Part shown: positions 28,780 to 39,300 of the stretch, piece after piece
How positions within the stretch are numbered: position 1 is the stretch's first letter
Layout of the letters: each line of letters starts with the position of its first letter
Source of the DNA: Tautonia plasticadhaerens
GTDB taxonomy: Bacteria > Planctomycetota > Planctomycetia > Isosphaerales > Isosphaeraceae
NCBI RefSeq assembly: GCF_007752535.1
Contig: NZ_CP036426.1
Span: 248,001 to 312,000 of the forward strand
Length of the DNA: 64,000 bases
Direction: 5' to 3'
Made by a program: the position numbers and the translations under genes
The notes under the pieces: generated by a model
The model's database searches: none
Told to the model about the DNA's origin: nothing
What the model saw: the letters and a program-made list of their open reading frames with translations, nothing else

Positions 28780-30534
28780 ATGGCCAAGACCACCGGCGAG
28801 ATCATCGTCGATCGGCTCATCGACTGGGGAGTCGACACGATCTTCGGGCTGCCCGGGGACGGCATCAACGGGATCTTCGAGGCCCTCCGCGTGGCCCAGG
28901 AGAAGATCCGGTTCATCCAGGTCCGCCACGAGGAGTCGGCCGCCTTCATGGCCTGCGCCTACGCCAAGTTCACCGGGCGCCTGGGCGTCTGCATGGCCAC
29001 CAGCGGCCCCGGGGCCATCCACCTGCTCAACGGCCTCTACGACGCCAAGCTCGACCACGCCCCGGTCCTGGCGATCACCGGCCAGACCTACCACGACCAG
29101 CTCGGCACGCAGTTCCAGCAGGAGGTCGACCTGCTCGGCCTGTTCAAGGACGTTGCGCGCTACAACCAGATGGTCCTCGGCGGCCGGCACGCCCACACGC
29201 TGGTGGACGTGGCCTGCCGGTCGGCCCTCGACTCCCGGAGCGTCTCCCACCTGACCATCCCGGTCGACGTGCAGGACTGGGAGGCGAGCGAGGACCCCAA
29301 GTCCAAGATGTTCGTGCCGAGCATGACCAGCGGCGAGTGGCGGCCGAAGATCGTCGTCCCGCAGGCCGACACGCTCAAGGCCGCGGCCGACCTGCTGAAC
29401 GCGGGCAAGCGGGTCACGATCCTCGCCGGCCAGGGGGCGATGAACGCCGGGGACGAACTGGAGCAACTGGCCGAGACCCTCGGCGCCCCGGTCATCAAGG
29501 CGCTGCTGGGCAAGGCGGTCATCCCCGACGACTCGCCGTACACCACCGGCGGCATCGGCCTGCTGGGCACCCTGCCCTCGGACAAGGCGATGCAGGGCTG
29601 CGACACCCTGTTCATGGTCGGCACCGGGATGCCCTACCTGACCTGGTATCCCAAGCCCGGTCAGGTCCGCGCCGTGCAGTTGGACATCGACCCGCTGCGG
29701 CTGGGCCTCCGCTATCCGATCGAGGTCGGCCTCGTCGGCGATGCCCGGGCGACGCTCCGGGAACTGATCCCCATGCTCCAGCGGAAGCAGGATCGCTCCT
29801 TCTTCCAGGACGTCATGTCCCACCGCGAGGGGTGGAACGAGCGGATGCACGCCTACGAGGTGATGGAGGACGAGCCGGTCAAGCCGCAGGTCGTCGCCCA
29901 CCAGGTCAGCGAGCTGCTCCGCGACGACGCGATCGTCACCACCGACTCGGGCACGATCACCACCTGGGCGGCCCGGCACATCAAGATGCGCAAGGGCATG
30001 AAGTTCTCCCTCTCCGGCACCCTGGCGACCATGGCCCCCGCCCTGCCCTACGCCATCGGCGCCCAGGTCGCCTTCCCGGACCGCCAGGTGGTCGCCTTCG
30101 CCGGCGACGGCAGCTTCACGCAGCTGATGGGCGACTTCGCCACCGCCGTGAAGTACGACCTGCCGATCAAGGTGGTCATCATCAAGAATAATTACCTCGG
30201 CCAGATCAAGTGGGAGCAGATCGTCTTCCTCGGCAACCCCGAGTACGCCGTGGACCTGCACCCGATCGACTTCGCCAAGTTCGCCGAGGCCTGCGGCGGC
30301 GAGGGCTACCGCTGCGAGAAGCCCGACGAGGTCCGACCCGCACTGGAGGCCGCCTTCCGGTCGAAGAAGCCGGCGATCGTCGAGGCCACCGTCGACCCCT
30401 ACACGCCCCCCATGCCCGCCCAGGCCACCCCGGAGCAGGCCCTCAACTTCGCCAAGGGCCTCGTCCGGGGCCAGCCCGAGCGCGGCGAGATCATCTCCAC
30501 CGTCATCAAGGACAAGGTCCGCGAGATGATCTGA
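28780..30534 (+). CDS. Thiamine pyrophosphate-dependent enzyme (pyruvate oxidase/dehydrogenase PoxB-like)
   Basis: A 584-residue protein of the acetolactate synthase/pyruvate oxidase superfamily. The N-terminal PYR domain has GVDTIFGLPGDGINGI and the cofactor-activating Glu in VRHEESAAFMA. A central domain follows (about 195-330). The C-terminal PP domain has the TPP motif GDGSFTQLMGDF ending in IIKNN. Layout and length fit PoxB-like 2-oxoacid decarboxylating oxidoreductases, which in related bacteria convert pyruvate to acetate and CO2 with quinone reduction; an acetolactate synthase-like activity cannot be excluded. The ATG at 28780 (MAKTTGEIIVDRL) is the family start and has GCGGAGC upstream. 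The next gene is 117 nt downstream past a hairpin. Confidence 0.85.
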   Translation: MAKTTGEIIVDRLIDWGVDTIFGLPGDGINGIFEALRVAQEKIRFIQVRHEESAAFMACAYAKFTGRLGVCMATSGPGAIHLLNGLYDAKLDHAPVLAITGQTYHDQLGTQFQQEVDLLGLFKDVARYNQMVLGGRHAHTLVDVACRSALDSRSVSHLTIPVDVQDWEASEDPKSKMFVPSMTSGEWRPKIVVPQADTLKAAADLLNAGKRVTILAGQGAMNAGDELEQLAETLGAPVIKALLGKAVIPDDSPYTTGGIGLLGTLPSDKAMQGCDTLFMVGTGMPYLTWYPKPGQVRAVQLDIDPLRLGLRYPIEVGLVGDARATLRELIPMLQRKQDRSFFQDVMSHREGWNERMHAYEVMEDEPVKPQVVAHQVSELLRDDAIVTTDSGTITTWAARHIKMRKGMKFSLSGTLATMAPALPYAIGAQVAFPDRQVVAFAGDGSFTQLMGDFATAVKYDLPIKVVIIKNNYLGQIKWEQIVFLGNPEYAVDLHPIDFAKFAEACGGEGYRCEKPDEVRPALEAAFRSKKPAIVEATVDPYTPPMPAQATPEQALNFAKGLVRGQPERGEIISTVIKDKVREMI

Positions 30535-30558
30535 CCCCCGGTCCCCCGCGCCGGCCGC

Positions 30559-30589
30559 CCGCCCGCCGACGACCAGGTTCGGCGGGCGG
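30559..30589. terminator. Hairpin after the TPP enzyme gene
   Basis: An 11-bp stem (30559-30569 with 30579-30589) and a 9-nt loop start 25 nt after the stop. No T-tract follows, so it is a possible Rho-dependent or partial terminator. Confidence 0.4.
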
Positions 30590-30651
30590 CGGTCCGCCAT
30601 CGACCATGCGTCATCGGCCCTCCGCCGCCGTCCCGCCGTCCCCTCGATGCG

Positions 30652-31749
30652 ATGCCACGACCAGACGCTTCCATCGACCGCCTCTCGGCCTCCTCCTACC
30701 GCATCCCGACCGAGTCGCCGGAGTCGGACGGGACGATCGCGTGGGACTCGACCACCCTGGTGCTCGCCGAGGCGAGCGGGGGCGGCCAGACCGGGATCGG
30801 ATACTCGTATGCCGATCGATCGGCGGCCGACCTGATCGGCCGCAAGCTCTCCGCCGCGGTCGTCGGCCTCGACGCGATGGACGTCCCCCGGGCCTGGGAG
30901 GCGATGCGGGCCTCGGCCCGCAACCTCGGCCGGCCGGGCGTGGCCTCGACGGCGATCTCGGCCGTCGACGCGGCGCTCTGGGACCTGAAGGCGAAGCTCC
31001 TGGGCGTGTCACTGGCCGACCTGCTCGGCCGGGCCCGGGACGCCGTCCCCGCGTACGCCAGCGGCGGGTTCACGTCTCAGTCGATCGGCGAGCTGGAGGC
31101 GCAGCTCGGCGGCTGGGCGGCCGAGGGGTTCCGGATGGTCAAGATGAAGGTCGGCCGCGACCCCGGGGCCGACCCCGACCGCGTCCGGGCCGCCCGGGAG
31201 GCGATCGGCCCGGATGTCGCCCTGTTCGTCGACGCCAACGGCGCCTGCGACCGCAAGCGGGCGCTCCGGCTGGCCGAGCGGTTCGCCGAGCAGGGCGTCT
31301 GCTGGTTCGAGGAGCCCGTCTCGTCGGACGACCCGGAGGGGCTCCGCCTGCTCCGGGACCGCGTGCCGGCCCCGATGGAAGTCGCCGCGGGGGAGTACGC
31401 CTACGGCGACCGCGACTTCCGGGCCCTGCTGCTGGCGGGGGCCGTCGACGTGCTCCAGGCCGACGCGACCCGCTGCCTCGGCCTGACCGGCTTCCTCCGC
31501 GCGGGGACGCTGGCCTCGGCGTTCGGGGTGCCGCTGTCGGCCCACTGCGCCCCGAGCCTGCACGTGCCGTCCTGCTGCGCCCTGGCGGTCGTGAGGCACG
31601 TCGAAGACTTTTATGATCATCACCGCATCGAGCACCTGCTGTTCGACGGCGCCCCCCGGGCTGAGGGCGGGATGCTTCGGCCCGACCGCTCGCGGCCCGG
31701 GCTCGGGCTCGACTTCAAGCGGGCCGACGCCGAGCGGTTCGCCACCTGA
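30652..31749 (+). CDS. Enolase-superfamily enzyme (mandelate racemase/muconate lactonizing type)
   Basis: A 365-residue protein with the capping domain (about 1-130) and a TIM barrel. Catalytic residues line up: Lys164/Lys166 in KMKVG, metal ligands Asp194 (DAN), Glu220 (FEEP) and Glu248, then Asp271 and His298 (SAHCAPSLH) as the second acid/base pair. Members racemise or dehydrate carboxylate sugars (for example sugar-acid dehydratases) after proton abstraction alpha to the carboxylate, with Mg2+. The specific substrate cannot be read from sequence. The start at 30652 has a weak ribosome-binding site. It is followed after 83 nt by the FAD/Fe-S oxidoreductase, suggesting joint use in hydroxy-acid or sugar-acid breakdown. 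Confidence 0.85.
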   Translation: MPRPDASIDRLSASSYRIPTESPESDGTIAWDSTTLVLAEASGGGQTGIGYSYADRSAADLIGRKLSAAVVGLDAMDVPRAWEAMRASARNLGRPGVASTAISAVDAALWDLKAKLLGVSLADLLGRARDAVPAYASGGFTSQSIGELEAQLGGWAAEGFRMVKMKVGRDPGADPDRVRAAREAIGPDVALFVDANGACDRKRALRLAERFAEQGVCWFEEPVSSDDPEGLRLLRDRVPAPMEVAAGEYAYGDRDFRALLLAGAVDVLQADATRCLGLTGFLRAGTLASAFGVPLSAHCAPSLHVPSCCALAVVRHVEDFYDHHRIEHLLFDGAPRAEGGMLRPDRSRPGLGLDFKRADAERFAT

Positions 31750-31832
31750 GCCATCGATCGATCGATCGGCCTGCCGTTCGTTCCGCCGCCGTCTCCGCCC
31801 CGCAGCCGATCGCCGTGCCCCGGAGTACGCCC

Positions 31833-34800
31833 ATGCCGAGCAAACTGATCTCCTCCCCTCCCCCCCGGGACTGGCACGGCCCGGGGCCGGAGCACTACGT
31901 CCCCGACCTCGACCCGAGGGCGTTGGAACGGGCCCTCCGCGATCGGGTCGACGGCGAGGTCCGCTTCGACGCCGGCAGCAAGGCACTCTACGCCGCCGAC
32001 GCCTCGAACTACCGGCACGTGCCGATCGGCGTGGTGGTCCCCCGGACGGTCGCCGCGGCGGTCGAGGCCGTGGCCGTCTGTCGGGCCTTCGACGCCCCGA
32101 TCGTGAACCGGGGCGGCGGGACGGCGTTGACCGGAGCGACCTCGAACGTCGCCGTCGTCATCGACTTCTCCAAGTATGTCACCCGCACGAACTGGATCGA
32201 CCCCGAGGCCCGCCGCGCCAGCGTCGAGCCGGGCAAGGTGTACGACCGGCTCAAGGACGAGACGGAGCGCCATGGCCTGGTCTTCGCCCCCGACACCTCG
32301 ACGCACGAGTACTGCGCCATCGGCGGGATGCTCGGCAACAATTCCTGCGGCGTGCACTCGATCATGGGTCACGGAACCGGCCGGACCTCCGACCAGGTGC
32401 ACGAGCTGGACGTGCTCACCTACGACGGCTGCCGGATGACCGTCGGGGCCACCGGCGAGGAGGAGTACGAGCGGATCATCCGCCGGGGCGGGCGGAAGGC
32501 CGAGATCTACCGGAAGCTCCGACGGCTCCGGGACAACTATGCGGACCTGATCCGCGAGCGCTACCCGAAGATCCCCCGCCGCGTCTCCGGCTACAATCTC
32601 GACGACCTGCTGCCCGAGAAGGGATTCCACGTGGCCCGGGCGCTGGTCGGGTCGGAAGGCACCTGCGTGACGATCCTCGGCGCCACGCTCGACCTGGTGC
32701 ACGACCCCCGACAGCGGGCCCTGCTCGTGCTCGGGTATCCCGACGTCTACCACGCCGGCGACCACGTCCCGGAGATCCTCCGGCTCGGGCCGGTCGGCCT
32801 GGAGGGCATGGACCGCGTGCTCCGGGAGGACCTGGAGAAGAAGGGGATGCATCCCCATGAGGTGAAGGAACTGCCCGAGGGCCGCGGCTGGCTGTTCGTC
32901 GAGTTCGGCGCCGACTCGCGCGAGGAGGCCGTGGACAAGGCCCACCGCGCCATGGACACCCTGAAGGGGCTGAAGGACCCGCCCAGCATGAAGGTCTTCG
33001 AGGACCCGGAGGACCAGCACAAGCTCTGGGTCGTCCGCAAGAGCGGCCTCGGCGCCACCGCCCGGGTGCCGAACGAGCCCGACACGTGGGAAGGCTGGGA
33101 GGACTCGGCCGTCCACCCCGACGTGCTGGGCGACTACTTGCGCGGCCTCCGCGACCTGCTCGACCGCTACGGCTACCACGGTTCCCTCTACGGCCACTTC
33201 GGCCAGGGGTGCGTGCACACGCGAATCAGCTTCGATTTCACCAGCCCGGAGGGCGTGGCCCGCTACCGCCGCTTCCTGGACGACGCCGCCGAGCTGATCG
33301 TCAAGTACGGCGGCTCGTTCACCGGCGAGCACGGAGACGGCGAGTCGAAGGCCGCGATGCTGCCGAAGCTCTTCGGGCCCGAGTTGGTGGAAGCGTTCCG
33401 CGAGTTCAAGTCGATCTGGGACCCGATGGACCGGATGAACCCGGGAAAGGTGGTCAACCCCTACCCGCCGGATCGCTACCTCCGCCTCGGCCCCGACTAC
33501 CACCCCGACGACCCTCCCACGGTCTTCAAGTACCCGGCCGACAACGGCAGCCTGGAGTACGCCACCGAGCGTTGCGTGGGCGTGGGCCAGTGCCGCAAGG
33601 ACTCGGGCGTGATGTGCCCGAGCTACATGGTCACCCGGGAGGAGAAGCACTCGACCCGGGGCCGCGCCCACCTGCTCAACGAGATGCTCCGGGGCGACCT
33701 GATCGGGCCGACCTGGGAGAGCGAGGAGGTGATGGAGGCGCTCGACCTCTGCCTCGCCTGCAAGGCGTGCAAGAACGAGTGCCCAATGAACGTGGACATG
33801 GCCACGTACAAGGCGGAATTCGTCTACCACCACTACAAGGGCCGGCTCCGCCCCAGGGCCGCCTACGCGATGGGGTTCATCTCCGAGTGGGCCCGACTCG
33901 CGGCGATTGCCCCGCAGGCGGCCAACGCGATCAGCCACGCGCCGGTGCTGGGCAAGCTCTTGCAGGTGCTCGGCGGCATCACCACCGAGCGTGAGATGCC
34001 CGCCTTCGCCCCCCGGACGTTCAAGCAATGGTGGGCGAAACGCCCGCCCCGGAACGTCGGCAAGCCGCCGGTGATCCTCTGGCCTGACACGTTCAACAAC
34101 CATTTCCACCCGCAGACGAGTATCGCGGCCGTCGAGGTGCTGGAGCACGCCGGCTTCGAGGTGCTCGCCCCGCGCCAGGCCCTCTGCTGCGGGCGGCCGC
34201 TGTACGACTTCGGCTTCCTCGACACCGCGAAGGCCCGCCTCCGCGAGGTGATGGACGCCCTGCACGACCCGATCGAGGCCGGCATCCCCGTCGTGGGCCT
34301 GGAGCCGAGCTGCGTCTCCGTCTTCCGGGACGAGCTGATCGAGCTATTCCCCCGAGACCACACGGCGCGCTCGCTCGCCCGCCAGACGTTCACCCTCGGC
34401 GAGTTCCTCTCGAAGCATGCGGAGGACGGCTACGAGCCGCCGGAACTGCACGGCGACGCCCTGGTGCACGGGCACTGTCATCATCACTCGATCATCAGCA
34501 TGAACGGCGAGACGGAGCTGCTGAGGCGGGCCGGCGTCGACTTCGAGCTGCTCGACTCCGGTTGCTGCGGCCTCGCGGGCTCGTTCGGCTACGAGGCCCA
34601 CAAGTACGAGGTCTCCGTCGGCGCCGGCGAGCGGGTGCTCGCCCCCAGGGTCCGGGACGCCGCCCCGACGACCCTGATCGTGGCCGACGGCTTCAGCTGC
34701 CGCCAGCAGATCGCCCACCTGACCGACCGGGGCGCCTTGCACCTGGCCCAGGTGCTCCAGATGGCCCTTCGCGAGGGCCCCGGCGGTGTCGGGATGCCCT

Positions 34801-34952
34801 TCCCCGAGCGGTCGTACCAGCCCCTCGGCCGGTGGGATCCCACCCCGGGCTGGGCCCCCGCCGCCGTGACCGCCGGCGCCGTCGCCCTCGCGGGTGCCGC
34901 CCTGGGGGGCGCCCTGACCTCTGCCCTCTCTCAGGAGGACCACCGACGATGA
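31833..34952 (+). CDS. FAD- and Fe-S-containing oxidoreductase (D-lactate/glycolate dehydrogenase type, GlcD-GlpC fusion)
   Basis: A 1039-residue fusion. FAD_binding_4 (about residues 50-275; PIVNRGGGTALTGATS, ALVGSEGTCVTILGA) is followed by an FAD-oxidase C domain (to about 560). Two 4Fe-4S sites follow: CVGVGQCRKDSGVMCP near 580 and CLACKACKNECP near 640. Then come two cysteine-rich CCG domains (LCCGRPLYDFGF near 785; DSGCCGLAGSFGYE near 911). A hydrophobic Ala/Gly-rich helix near the C-terminus could tether it to the membrane. Enzymes with this layout oxidise D-2-hydroxy acids and pass electrons to quinone or cytochrome c. ATG 31833 has CGGAGT 7 nt upstream and is preferred over the GTG at 31815. 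The stop overlaps the next ATG (ATGA), so translation is coupled to the PPC gene. Confidence 0.9.
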   Translation: MPSKLISSPPPRDWHGPGPEHYVPDLDPRALERALRDRVDGEVRFDAGSKALYAADASNYRHVPIGVVVPRTVAAAVEAVAVCRAFDAPIVNRGGGTALTGATSNVAVVIDFSKYVTRTNWIDPEARRASVEPGKVYDRLKDETERHGLVFAPDTSTHEYCAIGGMLGNNSCGVHSIMGHGTGRTSDQVHELDVLTYDGCRMTVGATGEEEYERIIRRGGRKAEIYRKLRRLRDNYADLIRERYPKIPRRVSGYNLDDLLPEKGFHVARALVGSEGTCVTILGATLDLVHDPRQRALLVLGYPDVYHAGDHVPEILRLGPVGLEGMDRVLREDLEKKGMHPHEVKELPEGRGWLFVEFGADSREEAVDKAHRAMDTLKGLKDPPSMKVFEDPEDQHKLWVVRKSGLGATARVPNEPDTWEGWEDSAVHPDVLGDYLRGLRDLLDRYGYHGSLYGHFGQGCVHTRISFDFTSPEGVARYRRFLDDAAELIVKYGGSFTGEHGDGESKAAMLPKLFGPELVEAFREFKSIWDPMDRMNPGKVVNPYPPDRYLRLGPDYHPDDPPTVFKYPADNGSLEYATERCVGVGQCRKDSGVMCPSYMVTREEKHSTRGRAHLLNEMLRGDLIGPTWESEEVMEALDLCLACKACKNECPMNVDMATYKAEFVYHHYKGRLRPRAAYAMGFISEWARLAAIAPQAANAISHAPVLGKLLQVLGGITTEREMPAFAPRTFKQWWAKRPPRNVGKPPVILWPDTFNNHFHPQTSIAAVEVLEHAGFEVLAPRQALCCGRPLYDFGFLDTAKARLREVMDALHDPIEAGIPVVGLEPSCVSVFRDELIELFPRDHTARSLARQTFTLGEFLSKHAEDGYEPPELHGDALVHGHCHHHSIISMNGETELLRRAGVDFELLDSGCCGLAGSFGYEAHKYEVSVGAGERVLAPRVRDAAPTTLIVADGFSCRQQIAHLTDRGALHLAQVLQMALREGPGGVGMPFPERSYQPLGRWDPTPGWAPAAVTAGAVALAGAALGGALTSALSQEDHRR

Positions 34953-35383
34953 GGCACAAACTCCTCCACGAACACAATGGCCTGCGCACCTATGCCCTGA
35001 TCTTCGAGACGGGCGACGAGGCGATGGCCGGCCTTGCCGACTTCGCCAAATCGATGGACCTGCGTGGCTCCCGGATCACGGCCATCGGCGCGTTCAAGGA
35101 CGCCACGCTCGCCTACTTCAACTGGGAGACGAAGCAGTACGAGAAGATCCCCGTCGGCGAGCAGGTCGAGGTCCTCTCCCTGCTCGGCGACATCGCGCTC
35201 GACGGCGAGGAGCCGGCCGTCCACGTCCACGCTGTGCTCGGCCGGCGGGACGGCTCGACGGTCGGCGGCCACCTGAAGGAGGCCCACGTCCGGCCGACCC
35301 TGGAGGTCATCATCGACGAGCAGCCCGAGCACCTGCACAAGGCCCCCGACCGAGAGTCGGGCCTGGCGCTGATCCGGCCCTGA
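34949..35383 (+). CDS. PPC (DUF296) domain protein
   Basis: A 144-residue single-domain protein of the PPC/DUF296 family, which forms trimers and binds a metal. The conserved phrases are SRITAIGAFKDATLAYFNWE, the His pair in AVHVHAVLGRRDG, and GGHLKEAHVRPTLEVII; the HVH and GGHL histidines are the likely metal ligands. In plants this domain occurs in AT-hook DNA-binding proteins; bacterial stand-alone members have no settled function. It starts inside the stop of the oxidoreductase (ATGA overlap), with AGGAGG upstream, so the two are made together. A role linked to that enzyme is inferred from coupling only. Confidence 0.85.
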   Translation: MRHKLLHEHNGLRTYALIFETGDEAMAGLADFAKSMDLRGSRITAIGAFKDATLAYFNWETKQYEKIPVGEQVEVLSLLGDIALDGEEPAVHVHAVLGRRDGSTVGGHLKEAHVRPTLEVIIDEQPEHLHKAPDRESGLALIRP

Positions 35384-35426
35384 GCGGGGCATTCCTCGCT
35401 TGCGACCGGCCCCGCGCCGACCGACA

Positions 35427-35461
35427 ATCGGCTCGACCGGCGCCCCGGCGGTCGAGCCGAT
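35427..35461. terminator. 13-bp hairpin after the PPC gene
   Basis: A perfect stem ATCGGCTCGACCG (35427-35439) / CGGTCGAGCCGAT (35449-35461) with a 9-nt loop lies between the PPC gene and the membrane protein at 35502. There is no T-tract. It may end the upstream operon. Confidence 0.45.
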
Positions 35462-35501
35462 CGGCCCGGGGTCGGGCGGGTGAGCCGGAGGGAGAGTCAC
35501 C

Positions 35502-36302
35502 GTGCGACGCCTGCGCATCTCGATCGCCGGGCTCGGCGGGGTCGTCCTGCTGGCCGCGCTCGGCCTGGCGGCCCTGCGGAACGCCTCGGCCTGGTGGGCG
35601 GCGGCGGCCGAGTCGGCCGCCCTGGTCCTGCTGGGGGGCGCGGCCGTCGGCTCCTTGCAGGGGGAGCGTGCGCGGCGTTCCTTCTGGGCCGGGGCGTTCG
35701 TCTTCGGCGGCGGCTACGGCGCTCTCGCCCTGGTGGGGCCGGAGCCCGGGTCGCAGGCCGCCACGAGCACGACCTTCAAACACCGGCAGGCCCCGGAGAC
35801 GACGCTCGACGCGCCTGGCCCGCGGTTCCTGGTCGACGCCATGCTCGATCGCCTGGTCCCCGTGCTCTATCCCCCGGTGACCGTCTACACGGTCTCCTAC
35901 GGCGGCCAGGACATCGCCACGATCCGGGGCGATGCCTCGATCGCCAACGCCTACGGGCCTCGGATCGAGCAGGCCGTCGCCGAGCGGTCGCCGGGGAGGG
36001 CGATCCTGTACGTCGGCCCGGGCGGCGAGCTGCTGGACATCCGATCGAATCAGCAGTTTGGCATGGCTGGCGACATCGGCGCGACGTTCCTCCATCCCAT
36101 CGACCTGACCGACTACGACCCCGACGCCCTGGCCATTGCGACCGCGACCGACCCGGAGCCCACGGTCGCTTATCGTTCGTCCTTCCTCCGGGCCGGCCAC
36201 GCGCTGATCGCGATCCTGCTCGGCCTGCTCGGGGGGATCGGCGCGGTCTTGGCGATCGGCCCCGTTCGGCCGGGGGCGGGCCGGGGGGCCGGTCGCACCT
36301 GA
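35502..36302 (+). CDS. Hypothetical membrane protein
   Basis: A 266-residue protein I do not recognise. Three hydrophobic segments near the N-terminus (about 7-26, 34-50, 60-78) and one near the C-terminus (about 230-254) flank a soluble domain of about 150 residues with PRFLVDAMLDRLVPVLYPP, SYGGQDIATIRGDASIANAYG and IDLTDYDPDALAIATATD. The layout resembles small membrane proteins with one periplasmic or cytoplasmic insert. GTG at 35502 has GGAGGGAGAG upstream. It converges on the PVC heme gene with a 29-nt gap. Confidence 0.65.
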   Translation: MRRLRISIAGLGGVVLLAALGLAALRNASAWWAAAAESAALVLLGGAAVGSLQGERARRSFWAGAFVFGGGYGALALVGPEPGSQAATSTTFKHRQAPETTLDAPGPRFLVDAMLDRLVPVLYPPVTVYTVSYGGQDIATIRGDASIANAYGPRIEQAVAERSPGRAILYVGPGGELLDIRSNQQFGMAGDIGATFLHPIDLTDYDPDALAIATATDPEPTVAYRSSFLRAGHALIAILLGLLGGIGAVLAIGPVRPGAGRGAGRT

Positions 36303-36331
36303 CCCGCGCCCGACGGCCCGATCGGACGACC

Positions 36332-39300
36332 TCACCCCCCGACCGCTGGCCTCGGCCGGGCCGGGGAACCGGGCACGTCTTCGAAGGTGACGCGGAGCGC
36401 GTCGGGCCCTCGATGCCGGTCGACGGCGACGGTCAGCGTGTGGGGACCGGGCCCGACGTCGAGGTCGATCGTCCAGGCCGGGGTGATCGGCGAGCCGTCG
36501 AGCCAGGCGGAGAGGCCTTCGGTGTCGGAGAACCGAAGGCGGACGGGCCCGGCGGACGTGGTCTCGAATCGGGTGCGGGCGAGGGCCAGCGGGATCGCGT
36601 TGTTGTAGGAGGTCAGGGCCGGGAGATCCCCGATCGGCAGGGTGCCTGAGACGAGGCTCGTGACCGGCTGCCAGGACAACCCCGGGTCGTCACCCGAGAT
36701 GGCCCCCTCGACGCCGATCCGTCGGATCGCGTCCCCGGCGGGGCCGTCGTCGACGACGACCTCCCAGGACCGGGCGACGACCTCGGTGCCCACCGCATAG
36801 GGGCCGGGCTCCCCGAGGGCGGAGAGGAAGGCGAGCAGGTCGAGCAGCTCCGATCGGGTGATCGGGTCGAGGAGGCCGGCGGGCATCAGGGAGTTGCCCG
36901 GGGCCCGCTCCTCGATCGAGTCGGTCGAGAGGGCGACCTCGGCCCCCTCGGCGTCCCGGAGGACGAGCGTCCCGTCGGCCTCCCGGATGGGGATTCCGGT
37001 GAGGAGGCGGCCGTCGTCGGTGGCGACGAGGAGGGAGTGGTACCCTTCCTTGATCGCCTTGTCGGGGATCAGCAGCGACTCGACGAGGTAGTCGTCCGGG
37101 GCGCTCGCGCCGATGCTCTCCAGGCCGGGCCCGACCTCGCCCCCGGCGCCGGCGATCGCGTGGCACTCGATGCATTGCAGCTCGTCCCGGCGGAAGATCC
37201 GCTCGCCCCGGGCGGGGTCGCCCTGCGATCGGAAGTCGGCCACGAGCGCCTGGACCTGCTCGGGGGTCGCCATGGTCGGCCCGCCGCCGAGGCCGCCCGC
37301 ACGGTTCAACGCGTCGATCAGCGTCGAGGTGTCCCCGGCGGCGGCCCGGGCGGCCCGGGCGGCGAGCTTGGCGGCGTCGGGCGGGAGGTCCACGCCGTCG
37401 AGGGCGGCGGCGAGCGCCTCCGGTCCTCCCTTCCTGCCGGCCAGGGCGGCGACGACGGCGAGGGGATCGGCCCCGGACCCGGCCAGGGCGGCGACCCCCT
37501 CCGAGGCGGCGGCGTCCAGGTCGAAGGAGGCCAGCGCCTCGATCGCCCCGGCGCGGACGGCCGGCGGGGCCGCGGACCGGGCCAGGGCGGCGACGACGCC
37601 CCGGGCCTCGTCCCCCCCCACCTCGGCCAGCGCGGCCAGTGCGGCCCGGCGGGCGAGGGCCGGCGCCTCGTCGTCGCTCGCCAGGACGGCCAGGCCCGAT
37701 CGCCTCGGGTCGAGCCCCCAGGCCCCCGCGGCCCTCGCGGCGGCGGCCCGGACGACCGGGGGGGTGTCGGGGGTCGAGATCAGGGCGGCGACCTCGGGCA
37801 GATCGCCCGGGGGCCGGACCCGGCGATCCCGGCTCGCCGAGGCGAGGGCGTCGAGCAGCCGGGCCCGGCGTTCGTCGGGCCGGGAGGGGTCGAGCGCCGC
37901 GTCGAAGACCCGGCGCAGGTCGTCCGGCTCGCCGAGCCGGCCGATCAGCGCCAGCGCCTCCGGCTCGTAGGAGTCCGGCAGCTCCTCGGTCCCGAGCAGG
38001 ATCATCAGCGGCCGGATCACCTCCGGGGAGCCGACCGAGAGCAGGGCGAAGGCCAGCGGTTCGAGCCCGCCCAGATCCGACTGACGGGCGAGCACCGGGG
38101 GCATCCAGAGCGGGGCCGTCTCCCGGGCGGTCAGGTATAACGCATAATCAAGCTCCGTGTCGATCGGCTTCGAGAGCGCCCGCAGGGCGACCTCGGCCGC
38201 CCTCGGGTCGGGCACCAGGGAGACGGCCCGGATCGCCTCAAGCCGGACCCGGGGGTGTTCGTCGACGACCAGGGGGGCGAGCGTCTCCAGCGGGTCGGAG
38301 AGCCGGTCGTGCCAGGCGCCCGCAACCCGGGCGGCGGCGGCCCGTATGTCGGGATCAGCCGATTGGAGGAGCGAACCGAGCAGGCTGGGCTCCGTGTGGT
38401 CGATCGCCTGGTGCAGCCAGAGGGCCTCCAGCCGGGCGAAGTCGGCCCCGGGGTTCGCCGGGTCGACGGCGTCCGTCCAGGCGTCGAGGGCGGCCAGCAC
38501 CTCCCCGGGGTCCCGGTCCTTGAGCAGGCGTCGGGCCTGTTCCCGGGTCCAGCCCTCGGGGGCGGTCAGGTGGTCGAGCAGCTCGGGGGTGGGGGCGTCT
38601 GCCAGTTCGGGACGGTCGATCAGCGGGCGGTCCTTCGCGGTGATCCGCCAGATCCGGCCGCGCTCGTGGTCGCGGCGGTCGTCCCGGAAGTCGACCTCGC
38701 CGTGCTGGATGATCGGGTTGTACCAGTCGGCGACGTAGATCGCCCCATCGGGGCCGTTGAGCACGTCGATGGGACGGAAGCCGACGTGGGAGGAGCGGAT
38801 CAGCGGCTCCTGCTCCCGGGAGACGAAGCCGGAGCCGTCGTCCTCCAACGCGAACCGGACGACCCGGTTGGCCCGGAAGTCGTTCGTGATCAGGTCCCCC
38901 TGGAGGTCGTCGGGCAGGTGCCGGCCGCTGGCGATGGCGGCGCCGCAGTACTTCGGGCTGCCGGGGTTCAGGCCGTGGAGGAAGCGTTCGGGGTTGCTGA
39001 TCGCGGTATACGAGGCCCCGGGGACGACGTGCGCCACCCCCTCGAACCCGGCGCCGTCGGTGGCGAAGTGCTGGCCGACGCGGTCGTAGTGGTGCCCCCA
39101 GGGGTTGACGAACCCCCGGGCGAAGACCTCCAGCCGGCCGGTCTCGGGCCGGTACTGCCAGATGCCGCCGCCTCCCAGGCGTCGGGGGCCGAAGGGGGTC
39201 TCGACGTGACTGTGGATGTAGACGGATTGATTGAAGTAGAAGAGGCCGTCGTAGCCCCATCGGAAGGTGTGGATGATGTGGTGGGTATCCTCGGTGCCGA

